Assembly (NCBI RefSeq): GCF_932526225.1
Contig: NC_064035.1
Coordinates: 9,101,296-9,165,295, forward strand
Direction of reading: 5' to 3'
Length of the DNA: 64,000 nt
Source: Nematostella vectensis
Taxonomy: Eukaryota > Cnidaria > Anthozoa > Actiniaria > Edwardsiidae
Both the position numbers and the translations under genes were made by a program. The notes under the pieces are model-generated. The model was not told the DNA's origin and made no database searches. It was given only the letters and a program-made list of their open reading frames with translations. Positions 52,501 through 63,924 of the stretch are shown piece by piece. Each line of letters starts with the position of its first letter. Within the stretch, counting starts at the first letter, position 1.

Positions 52501-54011
52501 TTTTCTAACTTCAATTTCAACCATTTGTTTGTCTCTACAAATGTGTAAATGCAAGGAATCTCTAGTCCATTGCCAGCTCCACGATTTATCCTTTTTCCAG
52601 TTACAATAGCCATCCACTTGTTTGTTGCACGCTTTAGAAATTGGCTAACAAAAGACGCCATGCGATCGTCGTAGACGCAGAAGATATTCTAATGACGAAA
52701 AGCTTAAGTCATCGATATAAACGAGCATAACGAGCTACTTTGTGTAGAATTAATTGCTATAAAATAAAACAACTCACTCTCATGATAAGTCAAATACCTA
52801 GTTTAAAAATCAAGCAATAAACCAAAATATCACAGCGTTGTTATTATCACGATAACTTTAAGATTCCATGTTAATTAAGTTCCCGTAAGCGACCAAAACC
52901 TATTGTTCAAGTTTTTGGCGCCCAATGGTCGCTTATGAGAGCAAGCTCTTGTAAAAGACCAGCTCCGTTAACGACCACAATTCTCAGTTCCCAAGGTGGT
53001 CGCTTACGAGAGCTTCAACTGTAATTCAATTGGCACTCTAATGCAGTTGGCACTAATTCAATTGGTACTCTTTGCAAGATCACACTTACATGCTTTGGCA
53101 GTCTATCTGGATGGGGAAAAACAAGTCTGTGGACACTGGTGGTTGTTGCAATTAGCAGAATCACATTTCCAGCAGATTCATAAACAGAAACTTTAGGCAA
53201 CAATTTGCCATCAGTAAATCTGAGTTGAATTCTATTTCCTGACAGGTTCACATCAAGGGAGTACTCAGATAACTCAAGTATATTGTCATTGATTTTCCTA
53301 AAAACAAAACAAATAAGTAAACTTTTAATGTAAATGATGAATTACTTATTACTGAAGATTTCAGTGGATAGATACATAACATTAAAGAGGAGATGAATTC
53401 CAAGGGAGGTCATAACATGCTTAAAGCAAATAATATACTTATTGCTATTGCTATTATAAGGTACTAAAAGTTTATCCCTGGCTTTAGGATGAATAAAATC
53501 ATTATACATACTTATGCCTAGTGCACACTAGCGACATATCGACATCGTTATGTCCATGTCGTTGTGTCGGGCTAAACATAGTGCGCGCGCCATTGTCGTT
53601 ATGTTGCTAGTGTGCAAAAGGCATTACAGTTCTAGGGGCCATACAAATTGTCTGACAGAACAGATTTTACAAGTTACAAAAACCTAGGCTTGGACCGGTT
53701 GCACAAAGCGTGGGTAAGTTAACCTCTTAGATAAAACCCCTATTCGGTGGATAGTTATCCGCTGTATAAAATAGTTGGTTTCGAACCTTCGGACATAACT
53801 TAACTTACCATAGTATGAAGCGATTGTTAGTCACCGAGTCGGGCCTTGTGTTTCTCCTATACCCATACCCTCCAGCTACTTGGCAGCTAGTATCTTCATC
53901 AGTCCTTATCGTGGTGTTTGCTACCGATGCGATGGTAATATCTAGTTTTCTAACATCTTGAGAATCAGCGAAGGCGGTCACTTCGCGCACACATCTCACA
54001 TCGGCCGCCAT
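31586..54011 (-). CDS. NUP160: NUP160 nucleoporin, complete, 36 exons, ~1446 aa
   Basis: Exons in transcript order: 53809-54011, 53090-53297, 51648-51864, 51030-51223, 50695-50767, 50454-50542, 50049-50129, 49885-49982, 49557-49641, 49416-49484, 48998-49204, 48669-48734, 48492-48597, 47951-48012, 47737-47840, 47021-47086, 45248-45348, 44188-44339, 43736-43869, 43322-43395, 42787-42991, 42184-42334, 41993-42075, 41712-41807, 40860-40954, 39959-40055, 39292-39397, 38450-38616, 36441-36630, 34500-34626, 34050-34088, 33758-33841, 33217-33382, 32717-32842, 32078-32182 and 31586-31699. They total 4340 nt, one short of 1447 codons; the missing base maps to exon 21. Human NUP160 is 1436 residues and similarity runs end to end: NRFILW, VHRLVFPHPDRLP, KSSVMQRLWSG, CRDHKFRIWS (beta-propeller half), then IFKHHLELGHNDEAY, CEYPYVNLK, YLAAMNALRLVEP, VGLFDTAFTVAETFKLP and VWLPYTTLDHLL (helical half). 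It is a core Y-complex (Nup107-160) scaffold subunit of the nuclear pore. Exon 33 contains an in-frame 7-residue duplication (LDKQGTH/LDKQGMH). Confidence 0.95.
31720..32060. repeat. Degenerate agacagac/ggttagac repeat in the last NUP160 intron
   Basis: Many imperfect copies of short phrases such as gacagacatggttagac and gacggacagacac fill the 378-bp intron between exons 35 and 36. It does not include exon sequence. Confidence 0.75.
33440..33760. repeat. CAA/CAT/ATC trinucleotide-rich tract in NUP160 intron 32
   Basis: Runs of caacaacaacaac, catcatcaacatcatcacc and gctgctgctgctgatggtgg. The frames at 33249-33599 and 33361-33657 are created by these triplets. Confidence 0.8.
34679..36005. repeat. 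43-bp and 33-bp minisatellites in NUP160 intron 29
   Basis: First come about three copies of a ~43-bp unit (tactatcctctctcagcg, 34679-34790). Then about 36 copies of a 33-bp unit (cttttcctcgttttgtgtta) run to ~36005, with unit lengths drifting by one or two bases. The 33-bp period keeps reading frames open (34833-35114, 35352-35636, 35695-36021), but these are not genes. Confidence 0.9.
37150..38125. repeat. Decamer (10-bp) satellite, ~97 copies, in NUP160 intron 28
   Basis: An almost unbroken run of 10-bp units tgccatgacg and tgccataacc, with a duplicated flank (gccatggtttaccaaagtat at 37142 and 37332) showing higher-order duplication. Three decamers make 30 bp, so the same decapeptide phrase (MARHGTSWHV) appears in long minus-strand frames (37048-38106, 37128-38231, 37349-37906), which I reject as genes. 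The dominant junction spells TGACGTG, a bZIP-type core, dozens of times. Confidence 0.95.
38858..39208. repeat. 31-bp minisatellite in NUP160 intron 27
   Basis: About 11 copies of a unit holding CAACTCACCCACAAACCGAC and ctcgtccacaac (aaaccg at 38941 and 38972). It contains actcaccc, i.e. GGGTGAGT on the coding strand, but it is 80 bp from the exon 27 donor (39291) and does not carry exon sequence. Confidence 0.9.
39650..39755 (-). repeat. tRNA-derived SINE-like sequence
   Basis: On the minus strand GTTCGATTCCGGTTCCC (39669-39685) is an excellent Pol III B box. About 60 nt upstream is an A-box-like aggtggcgccctgtgcag. There is no closing acceptor stem, so this is probably a SINE head and not a tRNA gene. 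It lies in NUP160 intron 26. Confidence 0.5.
40130..40885. repeat. 35-bp minisatellite spanning the NUP160 exon 25 donor
   Basis: About 21 copies of a 35-bp unit. On the minus strand each reads ...CCCTGACCCAAGCAG|GTGGGT..., the last ~23 nt of exon 25 plus its donor. The true junction (40860/40859) is in the exon-edge copy. Some distal units have lost the GT (CAGTTGGGT). Using a later donor would add multiples of 35 nt. Confidence 0.93.
42787..42991 (-). other. NUP160: NUP160 exon 21 with an apparent 1-nt deletion
   Basis: Frame 1 enters from exon 20 (D/HSGGTLLEAFIQSSGG...) and runs to LAGLLYPLK, then meets TAG. The exit frame (AHLVQVLISFLDCL into exon 22) is also well supported. The switch falls at an A4 run in the transcript sense (about 42831-42835). 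One extra base restores 68 codons and brings the whole gene to an exact multiple of three. Alternatives are a 34-nt intron using the donor TCCT|GTTTAG and acceptor AAAATAG, or a true polymorphism. A sequencing or assembly indel is the simplest reading. Confidence 0.75.
45325..45825. repeat. 62-bp minisatellite spanning the NUP160 intron 16 acceptor / exon 17
   Basis: Eight copies with a 62-bp period (gtcaggg at 45330, 45392, 45454). On the minus strand each unit carries CTCAACTTTAG|GTTACAAGC and 26 nt of exon 17. The true acceptor is the copy adjoining the exon (45348/45349); seven decoys lie in intron 16. Confidence 0.93.
45905..46868. repeat. 52-bp minisatellite in NUP160 intron 16
   Basis: About 18 copies of a 52-bp unit (AGCATGTGAATCAATCATTT...), some 61 bp long through an extra caattaaat. 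It abuts the 62-bp array on its far side and contains no exon sequence. Degeneracy increases toward 45905. Confidence 0.9.
47385..47711. mobile_element. ~325-bp MITE in NUP160 intron 15
   Basis: Terminal inverted repeats of about 45 bp share the inner block AACTGGCAACGCAATGAT (left ~47416; right as its complement ~47668) and outer blocks catgttacacaaggc / gcctcgtgtaaggtg. There is no coding capacity. The target-site duplication is unclear. Confidence 0.7.
52040..53085. repeat. 17-bp minisatellite split by a transposon, NUP160 intron 2
   Basis: Imperfect copies of aattGGTACTCTAATGC-type units occur at ~52040-52170 and resume at ~53023-53080 beside the exon 2 donor (53089). The 849-bp element between them inserted into a pre-existing array. 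Confidence 0.75.
52173..53021. mobile_element. 849-bp TA-flanked MITE with CAGTCGAAGCTCTC ends
   Basis: The left end is CAGTCGAAGCTCTCTGAGCG; the right end is the complement of CAGTTGAAGCTCTCGTAAGC. Both are flanked by TA (52171-52172, 53022-53023), as in Tc1/mariner-type insertions. Motifs tcgtaagcgacca recur inside. No transposase frame is seen, so it is a non-autonomous derivative. Confidence 0.8.
53514..53624. mobile_element. ~110-bp palindromic MITE in NUP160 intron 1
   Basis: ATGCCTAGTGCACACTAGCG at the left and, complemented, ATGCCTTTTGCACACTAGCA at the right, with acgaca-rich arms meeting in the middle. Almost the whole element can fold as a hairpin. Confidence 0.65.
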
Positions 54012-54278
54012 TTTGACCGTACCGCCATGAGCTATAGTTCCAGTCTCTCTCTGTACATTTTCAACAGCGATCTCGAGTCTTGAGTTTCAAGATAGAAGTC
54101 GAATGTCATAGAAACTGTAAACAAAATGTCAAAGTGACGTCCTATTAAAAGTATCGGGTAAATCTTATGGATGTTTTGCCTGTTTTACGTATTTAAGCGT
54201 AAGTATAACATTTTAAATAAATTTCATATTGTTTGTTTCGGGGGCCTGGGACCTAGGACGGAAAGAATATAGATCAAG

Positions 54279-54286
<8 letters not shown>
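54003..54286. promoter_or_regulatory. Bidirectional NUP160 / SOSS-B promoter with YY1-type start sites
   Basis: The start codons are only 267 bp apart, head to head. Each ATG sits inside a YY1 consensus: CAAAATGGCGGC at NUP160 (minus, 54004-54015) and CAAGATGGCGGA at the SOSS-B gene (54275-54286). TGACGTC (54135-54141) is a near-CRE. No TATA box. This is the classic layout of a TATA-less housekeeping promoter with very short 5' UTRs. Confidence 0.65.
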
Positions 54287-55594
<1,308 letters not shown>

Positions 55595-55716
55595 TCCAAA
55601 ATTAACTAGAGCTCTATGTATTATATGGAATTTAGGATTAGAATGTGTAGTTTGTTTCTCAATAGTATGGTTTATAGTTTGAGAGTAGAAAGAAGAAACC
55701 ATTAAGGCAAAATAAA

Positions 55717-57301
55717 AAACACAGAGACAGAACAGTCATGAGCTAGGCAATGTGAAGAGACCCCAAAAGTGTAACTAGATTATTTGAATTCTTAAATGAC
55801 TTTATATGTCCCTTTCGCAACCTGCTGTTATGCATCATAACATTTTGTATGTTATTTTGTAAGTGACCTCCTGTGTGAATATAAATACTCAGCCCTGTAT
55901 TCTACTGAACCCCTGTTGATACCAGCCTTGTCCCTTTGTGAGTGTGTGCAGTATCTGACAACTACCTATTGTATGCATAAGTACAGCCCCCACACACACA
56001 TCAAACAGGCAGTTGTCCAGACCTATTTACAACTGTTTATAAAAAGATGATGACACAATCTCCCGACTTGATAATATTATGTGCATAATATCGCAGCCCC
56101 GTCAAGTGGGGCCTCAAAGACGGCGGAATGGTCCCAGGGTGAGGGATTGCAATTTCAAAGGGGGTTTGAAATAGAATAGTTTAAAAATGTATAATATCGT
56201 CTTTCATGAAGCAATCGATTTATACATGTAACACTTGTAACATTTTTTAGTTACATGTAAAAACCACGCGTTCACGTTAAAAGAAAAGTGCAGGGGCGAG
56301 CGTCCCCTGACCGTCCGCCGCCCCTGGGCTTGTCAGCTCTCTCACACTTGCCAATCCTTAGTTGCTCCAACTCGATGAAAAAGTACTAGCAGCTGTGCAA
56401 GTGTGTACTTCTAAAGTTACTCGTAACATGACTAAGTCGAAGTTTTGATTCTTGGTGTGTTATTGTATTATCGTGCACAAAAATAAAATTATTCCTTTTA
56501 ATTGCACTACGCATCCATCTGCGCACGAACGTGCCTATTTTTCGCTAAAAAGAAGAGTTATTCAGCAGCGCGCACAAGTGACACGTACATGCAAGTATAC
56601 AAGTATACAAGTATACAAGTGACACTACATGCTTTGATTAATTGAAGATTTTTCTTAACAAATCTGGGTAATTCAACTTTTTTAAATTTGAAATATTGTT
56701 TATATTGTCGTTTTACACAAGGTATACATACTTATAGTATTCTTTTCATAACTTGTTGAGAAGTCCCAATCTAGCCCTAGTTAATCGCATTATTTATAAA
56801 TTTAAAAAAATGTTGCATATTAAAAAAAGAGCTGAGCAGGCTACATGCCACAACAAAAAGAATTGGTTGCGAAATGGAATTCAGAGAAATAACCTATTAA
56901 TTCTTGAGCCATCCTGGGGTACCCATGGCGTTAAGAACCCGTGATCTTTTTCTTCTCTCCTACCCCCTCCCCCACCTACCCCTACTCAGGCGATCTAAGG
57001 CATGGCTCTCGAGAATATGCGGAAAAATCACATAAAATGGCGTTTAGGGGGAGTTTAGGCATAAATGCATGAAATTTGTCAAGTAAGTTTGTCTTGTGAG
57101 ACGGAAAAGGACTATGTATTTTGTAACCATGGAAGCTAAGGTCGCGTGACTAAAAGGCCGCCATCTTGGATTTGTTATAAATTGCTCAATGCCTCCAACC
57201 TTAAACTCAACCGAATGCGTACGAAAATTGTATAAATTTATAGGTATTAGCTGCCTGCATAAGACTGCAACTTGAAAATTGGGATAAATTTAGAAAACAA
57301 A

Positions 57302-57394
<93 letters not shown>

Positions 57395-57873
57395 GGTTTC
57401 AAAAAGAAATAAAAAGAATCCCTACCTATCGTGGGGGGCGGGACAGGAGCCTATAGTAGTTCAGCCTGAGATTTCAACAAATTATGCGAGCATGCAAAGA
57501 ACTAGCCTCCTGCGCAGGCGACTTTATTGTGTTATGCCTTCAGATTCAGATTCGGGATACCTGTGTCTGTGATTTTAGGACGCGGGAGTATTTTCTTCGC
57601 CTCCCTCCTCCCTGTGTCATTTTCCTCCTCTATTCGCCACAGGAACCCCACATCGAAAAAAAAAGCTTTTTCTTTCCGTGATAAGATATGCATGCGGAGG
57701 GGGCTAGCAAAGAACATGCTCAAATGTTTCGAAAGATAAAAACAGAGGTTCTCTTACACTTCAAATTGAAGAAAGTACTTGAATATCTGACAATCTTCAT
57801 TAATAGCCATTATCTTTTTCGCCTTCAAGGATACTAGGACACAAGTCTTGATATAAGACTTATCATACAAGGG
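55717..57873. other. Intergenic region with microsatellites
   Basis: About 2.2 kb between the SOSS-B gene and the PC-esterase cluster. It holds a caagtata 9-mer run (~56590-56620), a (TTA)n microsatellite at 57303-57394 of about 30 triplets, and a YY1-like GCCGCCATCTTGG at ~57158. No gene is supported; the frames at 56753-56944 and 57484-57739 lack any family feature. Confidence 0.65.
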
Positions 57874-59172
57874 ATGATACGTAAATTGTTTATCTTTTTG
57901 ATATTTCTGGTCATCACTTCTCTCCTTATCATTCTAAATCTAAATGGTAAAATGAACAATAGTTCTGTTATCAATCCTGAAGTAAGGCCTAACTATTGTA
58001 CAGTGGAACCTGGATTTTACGATAACCTCGATTTTAAAATGACGTTCCTTTCTCCATGTTCTCCAGGCGGAAATACAGTGAAATGTATAAGAAATTGACT
58101 CGATCTTACGATATTGGATACAATATCGATATTCTCGATTTTACGAGTCTAAAAAGACATGGCTCTGCGCGTTTCGTTTCGAGGGGCACCAGTCAAGTTA
58201 TCCCGAGATGATGGGCGCTGCGGGCCAGAAAATATCATCAAGACTTCACCAGTATTCGGCCCGGCGATACCTGCGGTTTGTGAGCCAAACAGTCAGCTCC
58301 TTGTTGCAACGAGGTGACCGGAATGTGTGGTATAGGGAAGGCGAATTGTACTTGTGAATCATGTACTGATTTCCGCAAAGTTATATCGGCCGAGTTGTAC
58401 GACTGGGTTCCGCAGAATGAGACATGTAAACTGAAAAACTACACAAGGGAGGTGGATTGCAGAGTGGTGTCGGAAAGGTTAGATAGCCTAGTTTTGATCG
58501 GCGACTCTCTCATGCGGCATTTCAGCAATTCCCTGCTCACTCTTTTTACCAATGACCCTGAAAGTGGAGCTCTTCTAAATGGATCGGAGGTGTGTCATGG
58601 AGAGCGGCAATTTGTCGATAGCGGGCGGTCTAGATGCCATGACAGAACTATTAAGGAAAGGGCGGATGTGGTCCCTAAAACAAAATTCTGCCAAGGTGTT
58701 CCCTATTTCCAGTACAAATATAATGCTTCATACAGCCTTGAGTATCGACATGGTCCAGTCGAGCTGGTCAACAAAAGCATTCTGTCTAACAGTCGAACGG
58801 CATTTTTTGTCAACGTTGGCCTTCAAGATGGCCTAGTGACTAAACAATATCAAGATAGCTATATTGAACCAGTGTTGAGTTTGATCGGTGATCGCGAATG
58901 GCCAAAGTTTATTTGGATGACGACACATTAGCTTTATTAAGCCAGTGGCTTATCGGAGCTGGCAAGGGACCTATAACGCCGCTATGAAGAAATATTTCAA
59001 GGCTAAAGGGATACCAGTGTTTGATGTTTTCCCTATGACGGAGGGAGTTAATAGTTATGACGGAACGCATTACGGAGCAGGGTTGAATATGATGAAATCA
59101 CAAATGCTGATCAACTACATTGAACGGACTTTTAACCGTAAGAACGTTTCACATGATCATAATAATGACTAA
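57874..59172 (+). pseudogene. PC-esterase-like gene copy A, disrupted
   Basis: It begins like copies B and C: MIRKLFIFLIFLVITSLLII (signal anchor), then an N-glycosylation-rich stem. After ~42 codons it carries a fragment of a TA-flanked transposon (58001-58148), whose right end and about 80 nt of coding sequence have been deleted. Relative to B it also lacks one C near 58292 (frameshift), has a 5-nt deletion near 58926 that creates TTH-stop, and an in-frame 15-nt loss near 58969. Codon 245 of B, a stop there, is AAA here (58677-58679). Downstream coding similarity to B is otherwise nearly complete, including IGDSLMRHF and SYDGTHYG. Confidence 0.85.
58001..58148 (+). mobile_element. Truncated TA element in PC-esterase copy A
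   Basis: It starts CAGTGGAACCTGGATTTTAC after a TA, identical to the left end of the element in copy C, and stops inside the element at about gattttacgag. The right end is missing together with adjacent coding sequence. Confidence 0.8.
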
Positions 59173-60323
59173 CAGTACAATATTCCAATGAGCCGCCTTG
59201 CACATACTATGTTCTAAGTTCTTTGAGTTTTTATCTAGCGCACCCATGCCCCCCCCCCCCCCCAAAAAAAAAAATGCGCTGGACTCGAGCATCGAGTTCG
59301 CTATTGAAAAAAATATGTTATTAATATGGGTTAATAAGGCATGATGTTAAGTTAGGAAACGAAACCTTAGAAATATTTTTTTTAACAGGAATCTTAATTG
59401 CTTTGATGTGAAAATATAGTCAATTTTCCTGACGGCTTGTTAGAAAACTGTCAAAAGTCACCTTTTGAATAAAAAAATGATCGTCTTTTATAAAGACGTC
59501 TCTACCTTCCTGCGAAACCGTTTAAATTTGTTCACCAAAATTCCAGGGCAAACTGTTCTTTTTAAAATTTCAAGACCAAAAAACAACTTCGATGTAATAG
59601 ATGTTATATTTTAACCCTAGATGTCAATGTTTATGTTTGGAACTTCGTGTTATTTTTTTAAAGCCCCAGTCGATATAAAATAACAAGTTTCCCTCCATGG
59701 AGGAAGGGCATGTTTATTGCAGAGCTAAGTAATATTCAAATATTCGTATTCTCACTACTTTTTATACGTAAAAATAAACCAGACATTTAAGTATTTTCTT
59801 AAAAATGCAAGCAAACTTCGCAGTAAAGTTTGTACTAAAAAATATAAAGTTGTTAATCCAGAGCTGAACTCGTGCTAAGCACTCGCTGATTTTTGTTAAT
59901 TCGTGCCCTAAATCCCATAGAACACTCGCCTCTATTATCTAACCCTTACTTAGAAAATGACCACTGCCACTCGACCAATCAGCGCCCTCCATTTGAACCC
60001 CCTAAATTTCATAGTAAAGGTGTCAATCGGCGAGAGCATTGAACAATAGGATTTGCCAGTTACATCTAATATGAAGGCATTTTGAAATGTCTCGTGGCAG
60101 TGTTAATTTTCTAAGAATGTTAGATAATGTCCGCTCGTGTTCTATGGAATTTTAGGACACTCATTAATAAAAATCTGCTCGTGCTGCGCAGGTGAAAACC
60201 AGAGGTTCTTATACTTAAAATTGAAAAAAGAGTGTACTTGAATATCTGACAATCTCATTAATAACCATTATCTTTATCGTCCATATTTCGCCTTCAAGGA
60301 TACTAGGACACAAGTCTGTCAGG

Positions 60324-61553
60324 ATGATACGTAAATTGTTTATCTTTTTGATATTTCTGGCCATCACGTTTCCCCTAATCATTCTAAATCTAAATGGTAA
60401 AATGAACAATAGTTCTGTTACCAATCCTGAAGTAAGGCCTAACTATTGTATAGATATTCTGGAATGCCTTTTAAACGGTAAATGGAAAAAGAAGTCGTGG
60501 GTTACGCTACAAGATGAGGAAGATCGTGTCAAAAAAGACATGGCTCTGCGCGAGTTTCGAGGGGCACCAGTCAAGTTATCCCGAGATGATGGGCGCTGCG
60601 GGCCAGAAAATATCATCAAGACTTCACCAGTATTCGGCCCGGCGATACCTGCGGTTTGTGAGCCAAACAGTCCAGCTCCTTGTTGCAACGAGATGACCGG
60701 AATGTGTGGTATAGGGGAGGCGAATTGTACTTGTGAATCATGTACTGATTTCCGCAAAGTTATCTCGGCCGAGTTGTACGACTGGGTTCCGCAGAATGAG
60801 ACATGTAAACTGAAAAACTACACAAGGGAGGAAGCTTGCAGAGTGGTGTCGGAAAGGTTAGATAGCCTAGTTTTGATCGGCGACTCTCTCATGCGGCATT
60901 TCAGCAATTCCCTGCTCACTCTTTTTACCAATGACCCTGAAAGTGGAGCTCTTCGAAATGGATCGGAGGTGTGTCATGGAGAGCGGCAATTTGTCGATAG
61001 CGGGCGGTCTAGATGCCATGACAGAACTATTAAGGAAAGGGCGGATGTGGTCCCTTAAACAAAATTCTGCCAAGGTGTTCCCTATTTCCAGTACAAATAT
61101 AATGCTTCATACAACCTTGAGTATCGACATGGTCCAGTGGAGCTGGTCAACAAAAGCATTCTGTCCAACAGTCGAACGGCATTTTTTGTCGACGTTGGCC
61201 TTCAAGATGGCCTAGTGACTAAACAATATCAAGATAGCTATATTGAACCAGTGTTGAATTTGATCGGTGATCGCGAATGGCCAAAGTTTATTTGGGTGAC
61301 GACACATAGCCCAAGCTTTATTAAGCCAGTGGCTTACCGGAGCTGGCAAGGGAAGAAGAAAATAATAACCTATAACGCCGCTATGAAGGAATATTTCAAA
61401 GCAAAAAGGATACCAGTGTTTGATGTTTTTCCTATGACGGAGGGAGTTAATAGTTATGACGGAACGCATTACGGAGCAGGGTTGAATATGATGAAATCAC
61501 AAATGCTGATCAACTACATTGAACGAACTTTTAACCGTAAGAACGTATCATAA
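60324..61553 (+). pseudogene. PC-esterase-like gene copy B, full length except one nonsense codon
   Basis: A single-exon frame of 410 codons interrupted only at codon 245 (TAA, 61056-61058; AAA in copy A), so it reads as 244 residues followed by a 164-residue remainder. Residues 1-25 are a signal anchor (type II membrane topology). The lumenal part is Cys-rich (CCNEMTGMCGIGEANCTCESC) with several N-glycosylation sites. LIGDSLMRHF (GDS block, residue ~185) and SYDGTHY (DxxH block, residue ~385) are the SGNH/PC-esterase catalytic motifs, as in NXPE and CASD1-type proteins. The lost lysine lies between them, so a truncated product would lack the catalytic His. It may be a very recent pseudogene, a polymorphic null or a base-call error. 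The substrate is unknown. Confidence 0.8.
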
Positions 61554-62260
61554 TAAGGACTAACAGTACAAGATTCCAAAGAGCCGCCTTGCACATACTA
61601 TGCTCTAAGTTCTTTGAGTTTTTATCTAGCGCACCCATCCCCCCCCCAAAAAAAAATAAATAAATAAATAAATAAAATAAAAATAAAAATGCGCTGGACT
61701 CGAGCATCGAGTTCTCTATTGAAAAAAACATGTTATTAATATGAGGTAATAAGGTATGATGTTAAGTTAGGGAACGAAACCTTGGAAAATATTTCTTTGT
61801 AATAGAAATCTTAATTGCTTTGATGTGAAAATAGTCAATTTTCCTGACGGCTTGTTAGAAAACTGTCAAAAGTTACCTTTTGAAAAAAAAAAAAAGATCG
61901 TCTTTTATAAGGACGTCTCTACCTTCCTGGGGAACCGTTTAAATTTGTTCACCAAAATTCTCGTGCTAAGCACTCGCTGATTTTTGTTAATTTTTCGTGC
62001 CCTAAATCCCATAGAACACTCGCCTCCATTATCTAACCCTTACTTAGGCATGGGTAGAGAAAAAAACTGGTGGTAGAGTAGCAAGCATTAGTTTAAATTT
62101 AAATATAAGTTAAGTTTAAATGCATGGAAACTCAAATGAAAACCAGAGGTTCTTATAAAATTGAAAAAAGAGTGTACTTGAATATCTGACAATCTCATTA
62201 ATAACCATTATCTTTATCCATATTTCGCCTTCAGGGATACTAGGACAAAAGTCTGACAGG

Positions 62261-62950
62261 ATGATACGTAAATTGTTTATCTTTTTGATATTTCTGGCCA
62301 TCACTTCTCCCCTAATACTTCTAAATCTAAATGGTAAAATGAACAATAGTTCTGTTATCAATCCTGAAGTAAGGCCTGACTATTGTACAGTGGAACCTGG
62401 ATTTTACGATAACCTCGATTTTACGATGACGTTCCTTTCTCCCGGCGGAAATACAGTGAAATGTATAAGAAATTGACTCGATCTTACGATATTGAATACA
62501 ACGATATTCTCGATTTTACGAGACAAATCTGTTCTCCCCAGCGTAATTTTGACCTCGATACGACGATGTTACTGATTCTGTCTATCAACAAAGAGAGAGA
62601 AAAAACTCAAGACACAACGCACGTCCAGTACAGTTAACGATTTTTTGACTTGACAGATCTTATTAAATGCAGATTTACGGTCTTACAGAGAGTAATTGTA
62701 CAGTCTTACACAGAGTAGAGTTACCATATTATTATTTTGTAAAAGTTGATAATCAATCCGACCTCGCTACAACAATATTTTCAATGGATTTCCTTGATAT
62801 CGTAAAATCGAGGACCTCTTTGCAACGATACCTCGATTTTACGATACATTTATTTTCTCCCGAGGCATATCGTAAAATCCAGGTTCCACTGTATAGATAT
62901 TCTGGAATGCCTTTTAAACGATAAAAAAAGGAGTCGTAGGTTACGCTACG
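62261..62950 (+). pseudogene. PC-esterase-like gene copy C, gutted remnant
   Basis: Only the signal-anchor start (MIRKLFIFLIFLAITSPLIL) and a few codons after the transposon insertion remain. After gttacgcta (62941) the sequence jumps straight to the 3' flank (ctctagcgcaccc), so about 1.1 kb of coding sequence has been deleted relative to copy B. A 504-bp element interrupts what remains. Confidence 0.88.
62388..62891 (+). mobile_element. 504-bp TA-flanked MITE in PC-esterase copy C
   Basis: The ends are perfect inverted repeats, CAGTGGAACCTGGATTTTAC and its complement, flanked by TA on both sides (62386-62387, 62892-62893). Copy B shows the empty site (attgTAtagatattc at ~60450). The arms contain further direct and inverted cctcgattttacga motifs. 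No transposase. A Tc1/mariner-type non-autonomous element is the likely class. Confidence 0.88.
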
Positions 62951-63642
62951 CTCTAGCGCACCCATCCCACCCCCCCCCCCCCCCCAAAAAAAATGCGCAG
63001 GACCCGAGCACCGAGTTCGCTATAAATAAACAATGTTATTAATATGGGTTAATAAGGCATGATGTTAAGTGAGGGAACGAAACCTGGGAAATATTTCTTT
63101 GTAAAAGGAATCTTAATTGCTTTGATGTGAAAATATAGTCAATATTCCTGACGACCTTTTGAATAAAAAAAAAATGATCGTCTTTTATAAGGACGTCTCT
63201 AGTTTCCGGGGAAACCGTTTAAATTTGTTCACCGAAATTTCAGGGCAAACTGTTCTTTTTAAAATTTCAAAACCAAAAAACAACTTTGATGTATAATAGA
63301 AGTTATCTTTTCAACCCTAGATGTCAATGTTTACGTTTGGACAATCGTGCTATTTTTGCCCCAGTCGATATAAAATAACTGTGCTTAAGTTTCCCTCCAA
63401 GGTATGGAAGGGCAGGTTTATTACAGAGCTTAGTAATATTCAAATTATTCGTATTCTCACTTCTTTTTATACGGAAAAATAAACCAGACATCTAAGTATT
63501 TTCTTTAAAATGCTAGGAAACTTCGTAGTAAAGTTTGTGCTAAAAATATGAAGTTGTTAATTCTGAACCGAGAACTATATGCCTTGCTACATTGCACAAA
63601 ATAATGTTTGTTACTTGTTTTGTTAATCTGGATATATAAAAC

Positions 63643-63648
63643 TTTATT
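63643..63648 (-). terminator. CS: Likely polyadenylation signal, citrate synthase
   Basis: AATAAA on the minus strand about 95 nt beyond the citrate synthase stop codon. Confidence 0.45.
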
Positions 63649-63741
63649 CCCCCTGCTTGCAGGATTCATTTACAAGAATATTAAATTATCGAGTTAGAGG
63701 CTGCAGGAGTTCAAACACAAACTAGATTGTTTACAGCAATT

Positions 63742-63903
63742 CTAGGCATTGAATTGCTTTATTAGCAGCTCTGTGGTCACGCTTTTCGGTCTCTCGATTG
63801 GCAAACCAAGGGCACGGTCCCAGACTAGGGAGGCGAGGACACCTAAAGCTCTTGATACACCAAACAGGACGGTGTAGTAGTTCATCTCAGTCAACCCATA
63901 GTA
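63742..63903 (-). CDS. CS: Citrate synthase, mitochondrial: last exon (5' part beyond window)
   Basis: One 162-nt exon preceded by the acceptor TTATCCACAG. It encodes 53 residues and a stop: [20 protein letters not shown], then [20 protein letters not shown] and [11 protein letters not shown]. This is almost identical to the C-terminus of animal mitochondrial citrate synthase (human [20 protein letters not shown]). The enzyme condenses oxaloacetate with acetyl-CoA in the TCA cycle. All other exons lie to the right of the window. Confidence 0.95.
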   Translation of the reverse strand, partial: YYGLTEMNYYTVLFGVSRALGVLASLVWDRALGLPIERPKSVTTELLIKQFNA

Positions 63904-63924
63904 CTGTGGATAATATTGTAGCCA

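Larger units (their letters stand above)
57735..63560 (+). repeat. Tandem triplication of a ~2-kb PC-esterase gene unit
   Basis: Three direct repeats begin with the same leader (aaccagaggttctta, then gaatatctgacaatct): unit A ~57735-60188, unit B ~60189-62137, unit C ~62138-63560. They share 3' flanks, including a hypervariable poly-C/poly-A tract after gcgcacccat (59245, 61630, 62960), and matching blocks such as gaaaccgtttaaatttgttcacc. The intergenic parts (59173-60323, 61554-62260, 62951-63560) hold only this duplicated flank. Unit sizes differ because of separate deletions. Confidence 0.88.
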
